The position numbers and the translations under genes are program-made. 64,000 nucleotides of DNA from Chitinophagaceae bacterium PMP191F (GTDB lineage Bacteria; Bacteroidota; Bacteroidia; Chitinophagales; Chitinophagaceae), in assembly GCA_001302245.1 (NCBI GenBank), contig LGYU01000010.1, positions 1 through 64,000 of the forward strand, in the 5' to 3' direction. The notes beneath the pieces are model-generated. The model was given only the letters and a program-made list of their open reading frames with translations, was not told the DNA's origin and searched no databases. Shown here in pieces: positions 25,303 to 35,224 of the stretch (the stretch's first letter is position 1; every line of letters starts with the position of its first letter).

Positions 25303-27327
25303 TTAACCATTTTTCTTTTTGCTGTTTTTTTTCTTTCTGGGAATGGGGCCGGTGGCCGGCTCTTCTGCAACTCCCGGTGTCATTACCCATTCGTAATCCA
25401 ATTGCCTTTTGGTAAGATTGGCGGCAACCACTTTAATGGTCACTTTATCGCCCATGGCAAATTTACGACCACTGCGCAAACCTACTAAGCTATAATCGCT
25501 TTCTATCAATCTGAAATCATCATACTCCAGCAAACTGTTAATGCTTACCAGTCCTTCGCATTTGTGTGCAATGGTCTCTACCCAGAAACCAAATGCAGCC
25601 ACACCACTGATCACACCTTCAAACTCTTCGCCCAGGAACGATTGCATGTATTCTACCTGCTTGTATTTATTACCTGCACGCTCTGACTCCATAGCACCAC
25701 GTTCTCTTTCGCTGCAATGTTTACATTTCTGCTCCAGTTTTTTATCCGGCTCTACTTCGCCTTTTAAAATTTCCTGCAGAATACGGTGTACCATTACATC
25801 TGGGTAACGACGTATGGGTGAAGTAAAATGGCAATAATATTTGAATCCAAGACCATAGTGACCGATGTTTTCGGCTGTATACACCGCTTTGGCCATGGTA
25901 CGTATGCCCAGTTGTTCCAGCACATGCTGTTCGGGTTTTCCTTTTACATCGCGCAACATCTGGTTAAACGACGCTGCAATGCTTTCAGGCGTTTTGATAT
26001 CAAACGTATGTCCATACTTTCTGGCAAATTCAATGAACGGTGCCAGTTTCATTTCATCCGGCGTATCGTGTACGCGGTAAGGGAACGGAATATCTTTTTT
26101 ATTGAATTTAACACGTGATGCACTTTCTGCCACTACCCTGTTGGCCAGTAGCATAAATTCTTCAATAAGCTGATGCGCTTCTTTACTTTCTTTTATCACA
26201 ATACCAATAGGCTTGCCTTTTTCATCCAGTTTAAATCTTACTTCCTGTGATGAAAAATTGATCGCTCCTTTTCTGAAACGTTGTTTACGGAACTTCTGAG
26301 CCAGGTTGTTTAATATCAGTATCTCGTCGCGATAATCACCTTCTTCTTTCTCAATAATTTCCTGTACTTCTTCGTAGGTAAACCGCCTGTTGGAGTGGAT
26401 CACTGTTTTTCCTAACCAGTATTGTTTGATATCGGCTTTAGGTGTTATCTGAAAAATAGCTGAAAAGGTCAGCTTGTCTTCATTCGGACGTAATGAACAT
26501 AGTTCATTGGAGATCCGTTCAGGCAGCATAGGTAACACCCTGTCTGGCATATATACCGAAGTGGCCCGTTCGTATGCTTCCTGGTCAAGTGCAGTGCCGG
26601 GTTCTACATAATGGCTTACATCGGCAATGTGTACTCCTATTTCATAATGCCCGTTCTTCAGCACTCTGAATGACAATGCATCGTCAAAATCTTTGGCATC
26701 TACCGGGTCAATTGTCATTGTAAGAATATCGCGGCAGTCTTTTCTGAGATCGATCTCTGATTGCGGAATAAGATCCGGAATACGCGCTGATTCTTCCTGT
26801 ACCTCATCGGGGAACAGTAACGGAAATCCGTTTTCGATCAGGATCTCTTTCATCGCCAGGTCGTTAGTATCTTCGGCTTTTAACACCTGTACAATGGTCC
26901 CCAACGGCTTTTTGTTCTTTGGCCACTCTGTAATGCGTGCAATAACACGATCGTGATCTTTTGCCCCATTCAGTTCCTGCAACGGTATAAAGATATCGGG
27001 CATCGGCTTGTTCACATCGGCAATAAAGAAAGCGGTGTTTTTGCCTACTTCCAGTTTACCAATAAATTCTGTTTGTTTGCGGTGCAGTACTTCTTCTACC
27101 ACACCCTGCATGCGCCCGCTTTGTTTGCCGCTACCGATCACTCTTACACGAACGGTATCGCCATGAAGAGCTGTATTAAAATCATTGGGTCTTACAAGAA
27201 TATCATTCGATGCATTTTCCAGTATCACATACCCGATACCTGACCGGGTAATATCCAATGTGCCTTTTAGCGTATGCTGTGCGGGCTCGTTTTTCTTCTT
27301 TTTCTTTCTGGAATTTTTTCTGCTCAT
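25303..27327 (-). CDS. rnr: Ribonuclease R
   Basis: 674 residues. The order is a very basic N-terminus, cold-shock-type OB folds, an RNB nuclease domain (DPVDAKDFDDALS near residue 213 holds the Mg2+ Asp residues), then an S1 domain (FEGVISGVAAFGFWVE near 580). A basic tail RKKKNSKKKNG follows. RNase R is a 3'-5' exoribonuclease that digests structured RNA and takes part in RNA quality control. Ten bases separate it from lpxK upstream. Confidence 0.95.
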   Translation of the reverse strand: MSRKNSRKKKKKNEPAQHTLKGTLDITRSGIGYVILENASNDILVRPNDFNTALHGDTVRVRVIGSGKQSGRMQGVVEEVLHRKQTEFIGKLEVGKNTAFFIADVNKPMPDIFIPLQELNGAKDHDRVIARITEWPKNKKPLGTIVQVLKAEDTNDLAMKEILIENGFPLLFPDEVQEESARIPDLIPQSEIDLRKDCRDILTMTIDPVDAKDFDDALSFRVLKNGHYEIGVHIADVSHYVEPGTALDQEAYERATSVYMPDRVLPMLPERISNELCSLRPNEDKLTFSAIFQITPKADIKQYWLGKTVIHSNRRFTYEEVQEIIEKEEGDYRDEILILNNLAQKFRKQRFRKGAINFSSQEVRFKLDEKGKPIGIVIKESKEAHQLIEEFMLLANRVVAESASRVKFNKKDIPFPYRVHDTPDEMKLAPFIEFARKYGHTFDIKTPESIAASFNQMLRDVKGKPEQHVLEQLGIRTMAKAVYTAENIGHYGLGFKYYCHFTSPIRRYPDVMVHRILQEILKGEVEPDKKLEQKCKHCSERERGAMESERAGNKYKQVEYMQSFLGEEFEGVISGVAAFGFWVETIAHKCEGLVSINSLLEYDDFRLIESDYSLVGLRSGRKFAMGDKVTIKVVAANLTKRQLDYEWVMTPGVAEEPATGPIPRKKKNSKKKNG

Positions 27328-27336
27328 TCCTTACAT

Positions 27337-28416
27337 TTAAGTAGTTAGGCTGAATCCGGTAATGAATTTAGCAATTAAATCATTAAACTGTTGCTGCCGG
27401 CCAAAGAGGAACTGTATTTCAATGGGAAGAACATATACCGGATAGTCCTTCATTTCCTGTTCAAATTTGGTTAGTCGTACAGCATCTTTTTCGGTGGTGA
27501 GAATTATTTTATCTGTAGCCTGTATGGAGTTAAAACGTTTTACAATGTCTTTCCAGTCGTCAATAGTGAAAATATGATGGTCACTGTAGATCAACTCATA
27601 GTATGTTTCTGCCGTTTCGTACAGGTAACGTTTCAATGGCGCGGGATTGGCAATACCACTTACCAGCAGCACTTCTGTAGCCTCACCAATTACTACATGC
27701 TTATTTTTGACAGTAATATGGTAAGGAGCGCCATACCTGATGCATGAGAAAAAAACCTGCTGGTGCGGGCGGGGATTGATCTCTTTTACAATGGCGTCGC
27801 GTTCTTCTTCCGACAGGCCGGGCGGGCATTTGGTCACCACCAGTATGTCTGCCCTGCGGTAGCTGCCTTTTTCGTCTCTCAGTTCGCCGGTAGGCAAAAA
27901 CCAGTCGCGGGTGAACAAATTACTGTAATCGGTCAATACAATATTGAGACCTGCCTGTACTGCGCGGTGCTGAAATGCATCATCCAATATGATCACTTCT
28001 GTACCGGGTTTATCGTGCAATAGCTGCGGAATGGCTACCACACGTTCCTCACCCACTGCAATATTTACATCCGGAAATTTAAGATGGAACTGCATGGGCT
28101 CATCGCCTATTTCCAGTGCAGTTGTTTTTTCATACGCCAGTGCATATCCCTTTGTTTTGCGTTTGTAACCACGGCTCAGTACGGCTACCTGTACCTTGCC
28201 CTGCAGTTCTTTTATCAGGAACTCTACCATGGGTGATTTGCCTGTACCACCTACAGACAGGTTACCAACACAGATCAGGGGTAAATTGAACGTGGCTGAT
28301 TTGAGTATTTTTTTATCGTACAAGCGGTTTCTTAACCACACAACAGCACCATATACCAGTGAAAGGGGAAATAACAATATCCGTATCGGACGAAGCAATG
28401 GCGCGTTAAAATTCAT
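27337..28416 (-). CDS. lpxK: Tetraacyldisaccharide 4'-kinase
   Basis: 359 residues, a usual length. LpxK phosphorylates the lipid A precursor at 4', the sixth step of lipid A synthesis, on the inner membrane. The Walker A (VGNLSVGGTGKSPMVEFL) and the SRGYKRKTKGY strand are diagnostic. An N-terminal amphipathic or membrane segment (ILLFPLSLVYGAVVWLRNRL) anchors it. It overlaps the formyl-THF ligase gene by 11 bases, so the two are translationally coupled. Confidence 0.96.
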   Translation of the reverse strand: MNFNAPLLRPIRILLFPLSLVYGAVVWLRNRLYDKKILKSATFNLPLICVGNLSVGGTGKSPMVEFLIKELQGKVQVAVLSRGYKRKTKGYALAYEKTTALEIGDEPMQFHLKFPDVNIAVGEERVVAIPQLLHDKPGTEVIILDDAFQHRAVQAGLNIVLTDYSNLFTRDWFLPTGELRDEKGSYRRADILVVTKCPPGLSEEERDAIVKEINPRPHQQVFFSCIRYGAPYHITVKNKHVVIGEATEVLLVSGIANPAPLKRYLYETAETYYELIYSDHHIFTIDDWKDIVKRFNSIQATDKIILTTEKDAVRLTKFEQEMKDYPVYVLPIEIQFLFGRQQQFNDLIAKFITGFSLTT

Positions 28417-28975
28417 AAATACGTCGCGGTGTAATACAAAAATTTAAAGGTACGTCAAATTCGTTGATGTCCTCAATGGAATCAACCGCGTCAAAGAAAG
28501 AAAAGCCTATTTTGATAATGTCCGGACGGCATTTTACCAGAAACCGATCGTAATATCCTTTTCCATACCCTACCCGGTATCCTTTTTTATCAAATGCCAG
28601 TAATGGTACAAATACAATATCCAGTTTCTGAGGATCCATGATCATACCATCGGCAGGTTCCAGTACTTTGTGTGTATTGTGTACAAGAATGCTGTTTTTT
28701 TCTATCTGAACGGCATCCATTTGTTGTGTGGCAGACTCTATACGTGGCCAGGCTGTTTTAAGCAGGGGATACTGTTGTTGCAGCATATCCTCGCAAACAG
28801 ATACATCAAACTCATGTCTTTCAATAATGGGAGAATAAGACAGCAGGAAATCTACAGCAGGGACCTTTAGTTTTTTAAAGTTGAAACCAATGAGTACTGT
28901 TTGTTGCTGAAACTCTTCTTCAAAAATGTTCAACCTGCGTTGCAGGAATTCTTTTCGTACGGTTGTTTTTATCAT
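28406..28975 (-). CDS. 5-formyltetrahydrofolate cyclo-ligase
   Basis: 189 residues. The C-terminal KKGYRVGYGKGYYDRFL motif is the ATP/substrate loop of the 5-FCL/MTHFS family, and VPLLAFDKKG is the preceding strand. It makes 5,10-methenyl-THF from 5-formyl-THF, recycling a folate storage form. It overlaps bioD upstream by four bases and lpxK downstream by 11, in a tight operon. Confidence 0.93.
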   Translation of the reverse strand: MIKTTVRKEFLQRRLNIFEEEFQQQTVLIGFNFKKLKVPAVDFLLSYSPIIERHEFDVSVCEDMLQQQYPLLKTAWPRIESATQQMDAVQIEKNSILVHNTHKVLEPADGMIMDPQKLDIVFVPLLAFDKKGYRVGYGKGYYDRFLVKCRPDIIKIGFSFFDAVDSIEDINEFDVPLNFCITPRRIYEF

Positions 28976-29601
28976 AAATGTGCTTTCAGATGCCCGACAA
29001 TAGCAGCGGCCTGAGAGTTGATAAAGATCCCGTCTGGTTGTTTTTCATAAGGAACGGATGCTATTTTGGGTATTTCGGTCCAATGTACAATTTCATCTTC
29101 GTAGTCAAGAAACTGATCATTGAAGATCCATCCAATGACAGGCAGATTCATTGCCCTGCATACGCGCGCCGTTAACAGGGAATGATTGATGCTACCAAGA
29201 TAATTCCGGCTTACGAGAATCACTTTTGCATTGAGTGCTTGTGCGAGATCCGCAACAAACGCCGACTCACTCAATGGTGCAAGCAGTCCTCCTGCGCCTT
29301 CTATAATCAAGTTACGATTATTTACCGGAACCTGTTCACAAATATGATGAATGGAAATAGAAATTCCTTCATTACGGGCTGCAATGTGCGGAGATGCCGG
29401 CATTGCCAGGCGGTATACTTCAGGGTGTATCACTCCATTGTGTTTACCTAACACATTCTGCACCCATTCACTGTCTGTTCCCTCTGCATAGCCCGCCTGT
29501 ATTGGTTTCCAGTAATCTGCATCCAATGCTTTTGCCAGTATGGCGGACACTACTGTTTTGCCCACACCGGTACCAATGCCGGTTACAAAGATCCTTTCCA
29601 A
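28972..29601 (-). CDS. bioD: Dethiobiotin synthetase
   Basis: 209 residues. The N-terminal FVTGIGTGVGKTVVSAILAK is the BioD P-loop, and EGAGGLLAPL near residue 101 is the second family block. It closes the ureido ring of dethiobiotin with ATP and CO2, the penultimate step of biotin synthesis. No other bio gene is visible in the window. The next gene downstream begins within its stop codon (ATGA). Confidence 0.95.
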   Translation of the reverse strand: MERIFVTGIGTGVGKTVVSAILAKALDADYWKPIQAGYAEGTDSEWVQNVLGKHNGVIHPEVYRLAMPASPHIAARNEGISISIHHICEQVPVNNRNLIIEGAGGLLAPLSESAFVADLAQALNAKVILVSRNYLGSINHSLLTARVCRAMNLPVIGWIFNDQFLDYEDEIVHWTEIPKIASVPYEKQPDGIFINSQAAAIVGHLKAHL

Positions 29602-29793
29602 TATGTATAAGTTGTAGGTTTTTCGCTAAGAAGGCTGCGGATTACCAGGTACCAGTTACAGGTTTCCGGCTACTGGTTGCCGGGCTTGGCCGGTGTTTTT
29701 CGTCAGAAGCCAATAGCATACTATCTGTAATCTACAGCAACTCATCTCTTCATTCCAAAATCGGCCATTCCAACATTCACTATTGATTATTCG
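29602..29793. repeat. Decayed Bacteroidota-type intergenic word repeats
   Basis: Two short-word tracts: ACCAGTTACAGGTTTCCGG-like words around 29640-29690, and ATTCCAACATTCACTATTGA-like words around 29755-29790. Similar tracts of short near-repeated words occur in several other spacers. No gene is seen here. Confidence 0.4.
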
Positions 29794-30348
29794 CTACTCC
29801 CCTTTCACTTCCTTGTTCACAAAAATGCTGAAAATCGTAGTACCATAATTACGGGCGGTTATAAACAGCGGATACTTTTCGTAGTTGTTACGGGGGGTAT
29901 GTTCCAGCACAAACCACCCTCCGGGTTTCAGTAATTGTTTAGCAACTATTTTCTGTGGCAGTTCATCAATAGTGGTCAGCGCATACGGAGGACCGGCAAA
30001 GATAAAATCGAACTGCTCATTGCATTGCTCAATGAATTTAAACACTTCCATACGTACCATTTTCAGTACATCCAGTTTCAGCATGCCGGCTGTTTTTTTG
30101 ATAAACTCGTACATAGCGGCATCTTTTTCTACGATGGTGCAGTCTGTTGCTCCTCGTGATGCCAGTTCATAACTGATACTACCTGTGCCACCAAAAAGAT
30201 CCAGTGTTTTTAAGGATGCCACATCCAGGTTGTTTTCAATAATGTTGAATAACCCTTCTTTGGCAATATCTGTAGTAGGCCGTGTGTAGGGCATTTTAGC
30301 CGGCGGCGTAATTCTTCTTCCTCCTAACTCTCCCCCGATTATACGCAT
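29794..30348 (-). CDS. rsmD: 16S rRNA (guanine(966)-N2)-methyltransferase, motif IV altered
   Basis: 184 residues from ATG 30348 (MRIIGGELGGRRI). The SAM site TLDLFGGTGSISYELASRG (split) is normal. RsmD methylates G966 of 16S rRNA in the small-subunit head. Motif IV, normally DPP[YF], reads FAGPPY: Gly119 sits at the place of the catalytic Asp. Related Bacteroidota proteins usually read FADPPYAL. The change needs one base (GAT to GGT), so it could be a loss-of-function mutation, a sequencing error, or a lineage trait. It overlaps the DUF3822 gene by ten bases. Confidence 0.9.
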   Translation of the reverse strand: MRIIGGELGGRRITPPAKMPYTRPTTDIAKEGLFNIIENNLDVASLKTLDLFGGTGSISYELASRGATDCTIVEKDAAMYEFIKKTAGMLKLDVLKMVRMEVFKFIEQCNEQFDFIFAGPPYALTTIDELPQKIVAKQLLKPGGWFVLEHTPRNNYEKYPLFITARNYGTTIFSIFVNKEVKGE

Positions 30349-31190
30349 AAGGCCATTTTCATAAGTGGTGAAAAATAGTGCTGCGGATATTGTGAAAACT
30401 CCTGCGGCAGTTTTACACGGGCAGGCACTAATTCCCATTCCAGTTGTAAAAAGTATTTCAGCAATTCCAGGTAAAGTGTAGACTGTTCATCTACAAGTCC
30501 TGATACATATACTTTTATTGATTCGGGATTCAGTTCCAGTTGTCCGCAAATGGCCAGCAGATGATACGATACATCATCCGGTGTCTGGTAATTATAGGTT
30601 TGCAGCAGGGACAGTTTCTTTTCTTTAAAAACAGCTACTACAAACTGGTCGGCCGCTATAATCACATGTATCATTTCACCGGATTCATCATCATTGTTCC
30701 TGTGCTGTGTCAGGAACAGGGTATAATAATGCCAGTATTTGCCGGCTGCAAATTTCTGTTGTAGTAATGCATGTGTTTCACGCGGTATCCTGTAGATATT
30801 GTAAAGCCCCCACCCCTGCACTTTTTCGCTCAGCAATAAACCTTTGCGGGCATTACCATATACCAGTTCGGTGGCGGGTTTGCTCATGTCAATGTGAAAA
30901 TATCTTTCGGGCAACAGGTTGCTGTCTGCAAAATGGTAAATCACAAATGATTCACGGAAAGGCTGCTGCAGCCATTCGTCTTCTTTCAGAATTTCCAGTA
31001 ATGCTTCATGCGTTGATTTGCCGGGTATAAAATCAAGGCTGTACTGGCGCAATGCCAGCACCTGCGATGTGCTCCTGTTGTATACTATGTAATTAAACGT
31101 CTTTTCACCCACTTCCATCAACAGGAATATATTTCCCCATTCTTTTGGCATACCGGCTGCCTGTACAATATCAAATGTAGCTTTTAGCAT
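30339..31190 (-). CDS. DUF3822 family protein
   Basis: 283 residues, matching the uncharacterised DUF3822 family found directly before rsmD in many Bacteroidota. The alternating strand-helix pattern in two halves hints at an actin-like or PilM-like fold, but no nucleotide motif is clear. Overlap of ten bases with rsmD implies joint expression. Function unknown. Confidence 0.75.
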   Translation of the reverse strand: MLKATFDIVQAAGMPKEWGNIFLLMEVGEKTFNYIVYNRSTSQVLALRQYSLDFIPGKSTHEALLEILKEDEWLQQPFRESFVIYHFADSNLLPERYFHIDMSKPATELVYGNARKGLLLSEKVQGWGLYNIYRIPRETHALLQQKFAAGKYWHYYTLFLTQHRNNDDESGEMIHVIIAADQFVVAVFKEKKLSLLQTYNYQTPDDVSYHLLAICGQLELNPESIKVYVSGLVDEQSTLYLELLKYFLQLEWELVPARVKLPQEFSQYPQHYFSPLMKMALCV

Positions 31191-31323
31191 AAGTTATTAC
31201 AGGGTGCAATGATACTATAAATTCACCTGAAAACACCTGTTTTTTGTAGCGACCGGTTCTCCTTTTCGCCTTCCTGTGCTGCCGTGTGTATAAGGGTAAA
31301 ATACTACCTTGCGTTCATATTGT

Positions 31324-32682
31324 ATGAGTACCTCATCCTACAGTCCGGATCTGCAGTTAGACATTTCAACGCGGCAAATAATGAAGCTGACACTTCCCAT
31401 CAGCTTTGCCATCCTGATTCCGCAAATCAACTTTATTACCAACAATATTTTCCTGGGACATTATAATGAAAAGGCACTGGCAATAGCCGGTATTACCGGG
31501 GTTTATTATCTTGTTTTTTCAGCCATTGGTTTTGGCCTCAACAACGGTCTGCAGGCACTTATTGCACGCCGTGCAGGTGAAAACAGACCCGAAGAGATCG
31601 GCAAATTATTTAATCAGGCTATTTTTATCGGCCTGGTCATCGCTGTCATTGGTGTTCTCAGTACATGGTTGCTCACACCGTATCTTTTTTCCCTGTTCAT
31701 TGATGATGCCGATCGGCTGCAACAAGCAGTACAATTTTCTAAAATAAGGATCTGGGGTTTGCCATTTCTGTACGTGTACCAGATGCGCAATGCGCTGCTG
31801 GTAGGCACCAACCAAAGCAAACTGCTGGTATTCGGCACACTGGCCGAAACCATTACCAATATATTACTGGACTACCTGCTGATATTTGGCCATGCAGGGT
31901 TTCCTGAAATGGGGTTGAACGGCGCTGCCATTGCTTCCATCATTGCTGAATTTACCGGTATGGTGGTGATCTTTTTTGTTATTCACCGCAAAGGCATTGG
32001 CAAACGCTTCAGGTTGTTTAAAGATTTTAGCTGGGATACGCCCAACCTGAAACTGATCCTTTCCCTGTCATCGCCACTCATTCTGCAACATGCCATCAGT
32101 GTAATGAGCTGGGAATACTTTTTCCTGCTGATAGACAGTCATGGTGAAATGGCGCTGGCCATTTCCAACATCATGCGCAATGTGTTTGGTTTGTTTGGCG
32201 TAATTACCTGGGCCTTTGCAGCTACTACCAATGCCATGGTCAGTAATATCATCGGACAAGGAAAATCTGACCAGGTATGGCCGTTGCTCCGCAACATTAT
32301 CCGCATCTGTACCGGCACAGCGCTGGTGGTGGCAGTTCTGGTAAACCTGTTCCCGCACGCAATCTTGTCTGTGTACGGACAATCGGGTGTTTTTGTGCAA
32401 CAGGCCACCCCTGTGATCCGCGTGGTATCCGTAGCCATGATACTGATGTCGGTAGCCATCGTTTTTTCCAATGCAGTACTGGGCACCGGCAACAGTCGTG
32501 TTACCCTGCTGATTGAAGTGGCTGCCATTACACTATACACCTTCTATGTATACCTGGTATTGAAGAAGTTCTTCTTATCTATTACCTATGGCTGGATGAG
32601 CGAATGGGTATACTGGATAACATTCTTTCTTCCTTCCTACCTGTATATGCGTAGTGGCAGGTGGAAAGGGAAAATAATTTAG
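31324..32682 (+). CDS. MATE-family efflux transporter
   Basis: 452 residues from ATG 31324. About 12 membrane helices in two similar halves; the first half begins MKLTLPISFAILIPQINFITNN and a matching block opens the second half near 245 (LILSLSSPLILQHAISVMSW). MATE proteins export organic cations or drugs using H+ or Na+. Substrate unknown. It is a single gene divergent from DUF3822. Confidence 0.92.
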   Translation: MSTSSYSPDLQLDISTRQIMKLTLPISFAILIPQINFITNNIFLGHYNEKALAIAGITGVYYLVFSAIGFGLNNGLQALIARRAGENRPEEIGKLFNQAIFIGLVIAVIGVLSTWLLTPYLFSLFIDDADRLQQAVQFSKIRIWGLPFLYVYQMRNALLVGTNQSKLLVFGTLAETITNILLDYLLIFGHAGFPEMGLNGAAIASIIAEFTGMVVIFFVIHRKGIGKRFRLFKDFSWDTPNLKLILSLSSPLILQHAISVMSWEYFFLLIDSHGEMALAISNIMRNVFGLFGVITWAFAATTNAMVSNIIGQGKSDQVWPLLRNIIRICTGTALVVAVLVNLFPHAILSVYGQSGVFVQQATPVIRVVSVAMILMSVAIVFSNAVLGTGNSRVTLLIEVAAITLYTFYVYLVLKKFFLSITYGWMSEWVYWITFFLPSYLYMRSGRWKGKII

Positions 32683-32763
32683 GTATCAGCTATGACATCC
32701 AGGCCTTCTGCTTTTTGTGAAACGTCTATGGTGAAATGAAACAGGTTAATATCCTGTCACCTT

Positions 32764-33123
32764 CTATCGCTCAAATTTTTTGTGTAATGTAACCCCGATC
32801 TTTCCCTGGAAGTTGATAATGGGAGGTTCCAGTTTGTAAATGGAGATGGCAATTTCTTCAACAAATGGGAACTGGTGCCTGATCTTGCGCATAATGCCCT
32901 GTGCTACTTTTTCCAGCAAGGGAGTGGGAACCTGCATTCTTTGTTTTACAATATCGAAAATGTCTACGTAGTTAATAGTGGTTCTGAGATCATCAAAAGA
33001 GGTATCACCTTCTTCATACATCACTTTTACATTTACCTCGTAGGGGCCGCCGGTCTTTTCTTCCCCTTCATACAAACCATGAAAAGCCTGAAACTGTACA
33101 TTCTGTAGTTCAATAACCACCAT
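32764..33123 (-). CDS. folB: Dihydroneopterin aldolase
   Basis: 119 residues, the normal length. It cleaves dihydroneopterin to the pterin precursor of folate. FHGLYEGEEKTGGPYEV near residue 14 and the catalytic TPLLEKVAQGI helix with INYVDIFDIV are conserved. The C-terminal KLEPPI is the family's substrate contact. It stands alone, about 100 bases from trxB. Confidence 0.93.
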   Translation of the reverse strand: MVVIELQNVQFQAFHGLYEGEEKTGGPYEVNVKVMYEEGDTSFDDLRTTINYVDIFDIVKQRMQVPTPLLEKVAQGIMRKIRHQFPFVEEIAISIYKLEPPIINFQGKIGVTLHKKFER

Positions 33124-33223
33124 AAAAAGAGTTTGGTCGCACTGCCTGATATAGACAGCGCGGCCAAATTAGAAAGAAGTATTGATTTGCTATATTAAAT
33201 TTCGTTCATTGTAACACTGATTG

Positions 33224-34162
33224 TTATACAATTCCTTTTTCAGAAAGATAACGTTCAGCATCCAATGCAGCCATACAACCGCTTCCGGCAGCTGTTACAG
33301 CCTGACGATAAATTTTATCCTGTACATCACCTGCAGCGAATACACCTTCAATATTTGTTCTGGAAGTACCGGGCACTGTTTTGATATAACCGGCTTCATC
33401 CATATCCAGCCACTCTTTGAAGATGTCTGAGTTGGGCTGGTGACCAATAGCCACAAAAAATGCGCTGACAGGTACAGTTTGCGTGGAACCTGTTTTCACA
33501 TCCTTCAAACGAATGGCTTCTACTTTATTCTCACCCAGGATATCGTCGGTTTCAGAGTTCCAGTACACTTTGATATTAGCTGTTTTGAACACACGTTCCT
33601 GCATCACTTTGGAAGCACGCATTTCATCGCGACGCACCAGCATGTGTACATTGGAAGCCAGTTTGGACAGATACAGTGCTTCTTCAGCAGCAGTATCGCC
33701 GGCGCCTACAATGGCCACTTCTTTACCACGGAAAAAGAATCCATCGCACACCGCACACGCACTTACACCAAAACCATTAAGGCGCTGTTCATTTTCCATA
33801 CCAAGCCATTTGGCTGAAGCACCGGTAGCAATGATCACGGCATCGGCTTCTACCAGTTTTTCTTCATCGATCCATACTTTGAAGGGCCGTGCAGAAAAAT
33901 CAACTTTGGTAGCCAGTCCAAAACGGATATCGGCACCCATGCGGGTTGCCTGTTTTTCAAACTCTACCATCATTTCCGGTCCCTGTACGCCTTCCGGGTA
34001 ACCGGGATAGTTCTCTACTTCAGTAGTAATGGTAAGCTGTCCACCGGGCTGAATCCCCTGGTACAGAACAGGCTTTAAATTGGCTCTTGCGGCGTAGATA
34101 GCTGCAGTGTAGCCCGCCGGCCCGGAGCCTATTATAAGACAATGTACTTTTTCGCTCTCCAT
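33224..34162 (-). CDS. trxB: Thioredoxin-disulfide reductase
   Basis: 312 residues. FAD-binding GSGPAGYTAAIYAARA near residue 12, redox-active CAVC at residues 136-139, NADPH-binding GAGDTAAEEALYL, and a C-terminal FAD block (GVFAAGDVQDK). It reduces thioredoxin with NADPH. The length and CAVC motif are canonical for the low-molecular-weight bacterial form. Confidence 0.97.
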   Translation of the reverse strand: MESEKVHCLIIGSGPAGYTAAIYAARANLKPVLYQGIQPGGQLTITTEVENYPGYPEGVQGPEMMVEFEKQATRMGADIRFGLATKVDFSARPFKVWIDEEKLVEADAVIIATGASAKWLGMENEQRLNGFGVSACAVCDGFFFRGKEVAIVGAGDTAAEEALYLSKLASNVHMLVRRDEMRASKVMQERVFKTANIKVYWNSETDDILGENKVEAIRLKDVKTGSTQTVPVSAFFVAIGHQPNSDIFKEWLDMDEAGYIKTVPGTSRTNIEGVFAAGDVQDKIYRQAVTAAGSGCMAALDAERYLSEKGIV

Positions 34163-34304
34163 GATTTACAAAATAAAATTTGGCAAAATTACCTCATTAT
34201 CAGTTAAGAAAACGCCCTTCGGCAGGCATCTTGATTAGGTGTGCATAAAGTGGCGGTCTTAATAATAACAATGGTGTGTTGTGAAGGTTCAAATACCCTG
34301 GGAG

Positions 34305-34337
34305 GACAAAAAACCCCGGTAATTTTCATTACCGGGG
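34305..34337 (-). terminator. Terminator of rpoD
   Basis: CCCCGGTAAT and ATTACCGGGG form a 10-base stem around four bases. On the minus strand a T run follows. It lies 30 bases past the rpoD stop. Confidence 0.85.
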
Positions 34338-34366
34338 CAGACCTTTTATCAGACAAACCGGGGAGA

Positions 34367-35224
34367 CTATCCCAGGTACGCTTTTAAAGCATTGCTGTAA
34401 CGGGCTTTCTGTAAACGTTTGATAGCCCTTTCTTTGATCTGGCGGATACGTTCTTTGGTCAGGTCATATTTCTGGCCAATCTGCTCGATGGTAACACCAT
34501 TTTCTCCATCCAGACCGAAATAAGCATTCACGATCTCAGCTTCACGTGGACTGAGTGATTTCAGTACACGACGGATCTCATTGCGGAGGGAATCTTTCAT
34601 TACGTCGTCATCTGTATCATCGCCACCTTCCAGCAGGTCGCCCATTGCTACATCTTCTGCTTCATGCACGGGTGCATCCAGTGATGTATGACGGGTATTG
34701 CTCTGGAATATGTTGTTGATCTCTGTTTCGCTCATTTCCAGTAACTCGGCCAACTCTTCAGTACTTGGTTCACGCTCGTGTTCCTGTTCAAAAGCCATGT
34801 AGGCCTTGTTAGCCTTGTTGTAAGTGCCAATTTTGTTTTGAGGCAGGCGGACTAATCTGCCTTGCTCTGCCAACGCCTGTAAGATAGACTGGCGAATCCA
34901 CCATACAGCGTATGAAATGAATTTAAAACCCTTGGTTTCATCGAAACGCTGGGCTGCTTTTATCAAACCAAGGTTCCCCTCGTTGATCAGATCGCTAAGA
35001 GAGAGGCCCTGGTGCTGGTACTGCTTAGCCACAGATACCACGAAACGCAAGTTGGCCTGCACCAATTTGTCTAAAGCCTTTTGGTCACCCATCTTGATAC
35101 GCTGGGCAAGTACAGTCTCCTCTTCGGGAGTAATCATCGGGATCTTTGAAATTTCCTGAAGATATTTCTCTACTGCCTGCGAGTCACGATTGGTAATCTG
35201 GGTAGCAATTTTGAGCTGTCTCAT
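34367..35224 (-). CDS. rpoD: Primary RNA polymerase sigma factor
   Basis: 285 residues, the short form typical of Bacteroidota housekeeping sigma, without the long region 1.1. Region 1.2 (SQAVEKYLQEISK), region 2 (NLRFVVSVAKQYQ, GNLGLIKAAQRFD, YAVWWIRQSI), region 3 and region 4 (LSPREAEIVNAYFGL, ERIRQIKERAIKRLQ) are all present. It directs transcription from TAnnTTTG promoters, several of which are seen in this window. The 400 bases upstream contain no gene. Confidence 0.96.
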   Translation of the reverse strand: MRQLKIATQITNRDSQAVEKYLQEISKIPMITPEEETVLAQRIKMGDQKALDKLVQANLRFVVSVAKQYQHQGLSLSDLINEGNLGLIKAAQRFDETKGFKFISYAVWWIRQSILQALAEQGRLVRLPQNKIGTYNKANKAYMAFEQEHEREPSTEELAELLEMSETEINNIFQSNTRHTSLDAPVHEAEDVAMGDLLEGGDDTDDDVMKDSLRNEIRRVLKSLSPREAEIVNAYFGLDGENGVTIEQIGQKYDLTKERIRQIKERAIKRLQKARYSNALKAYLG

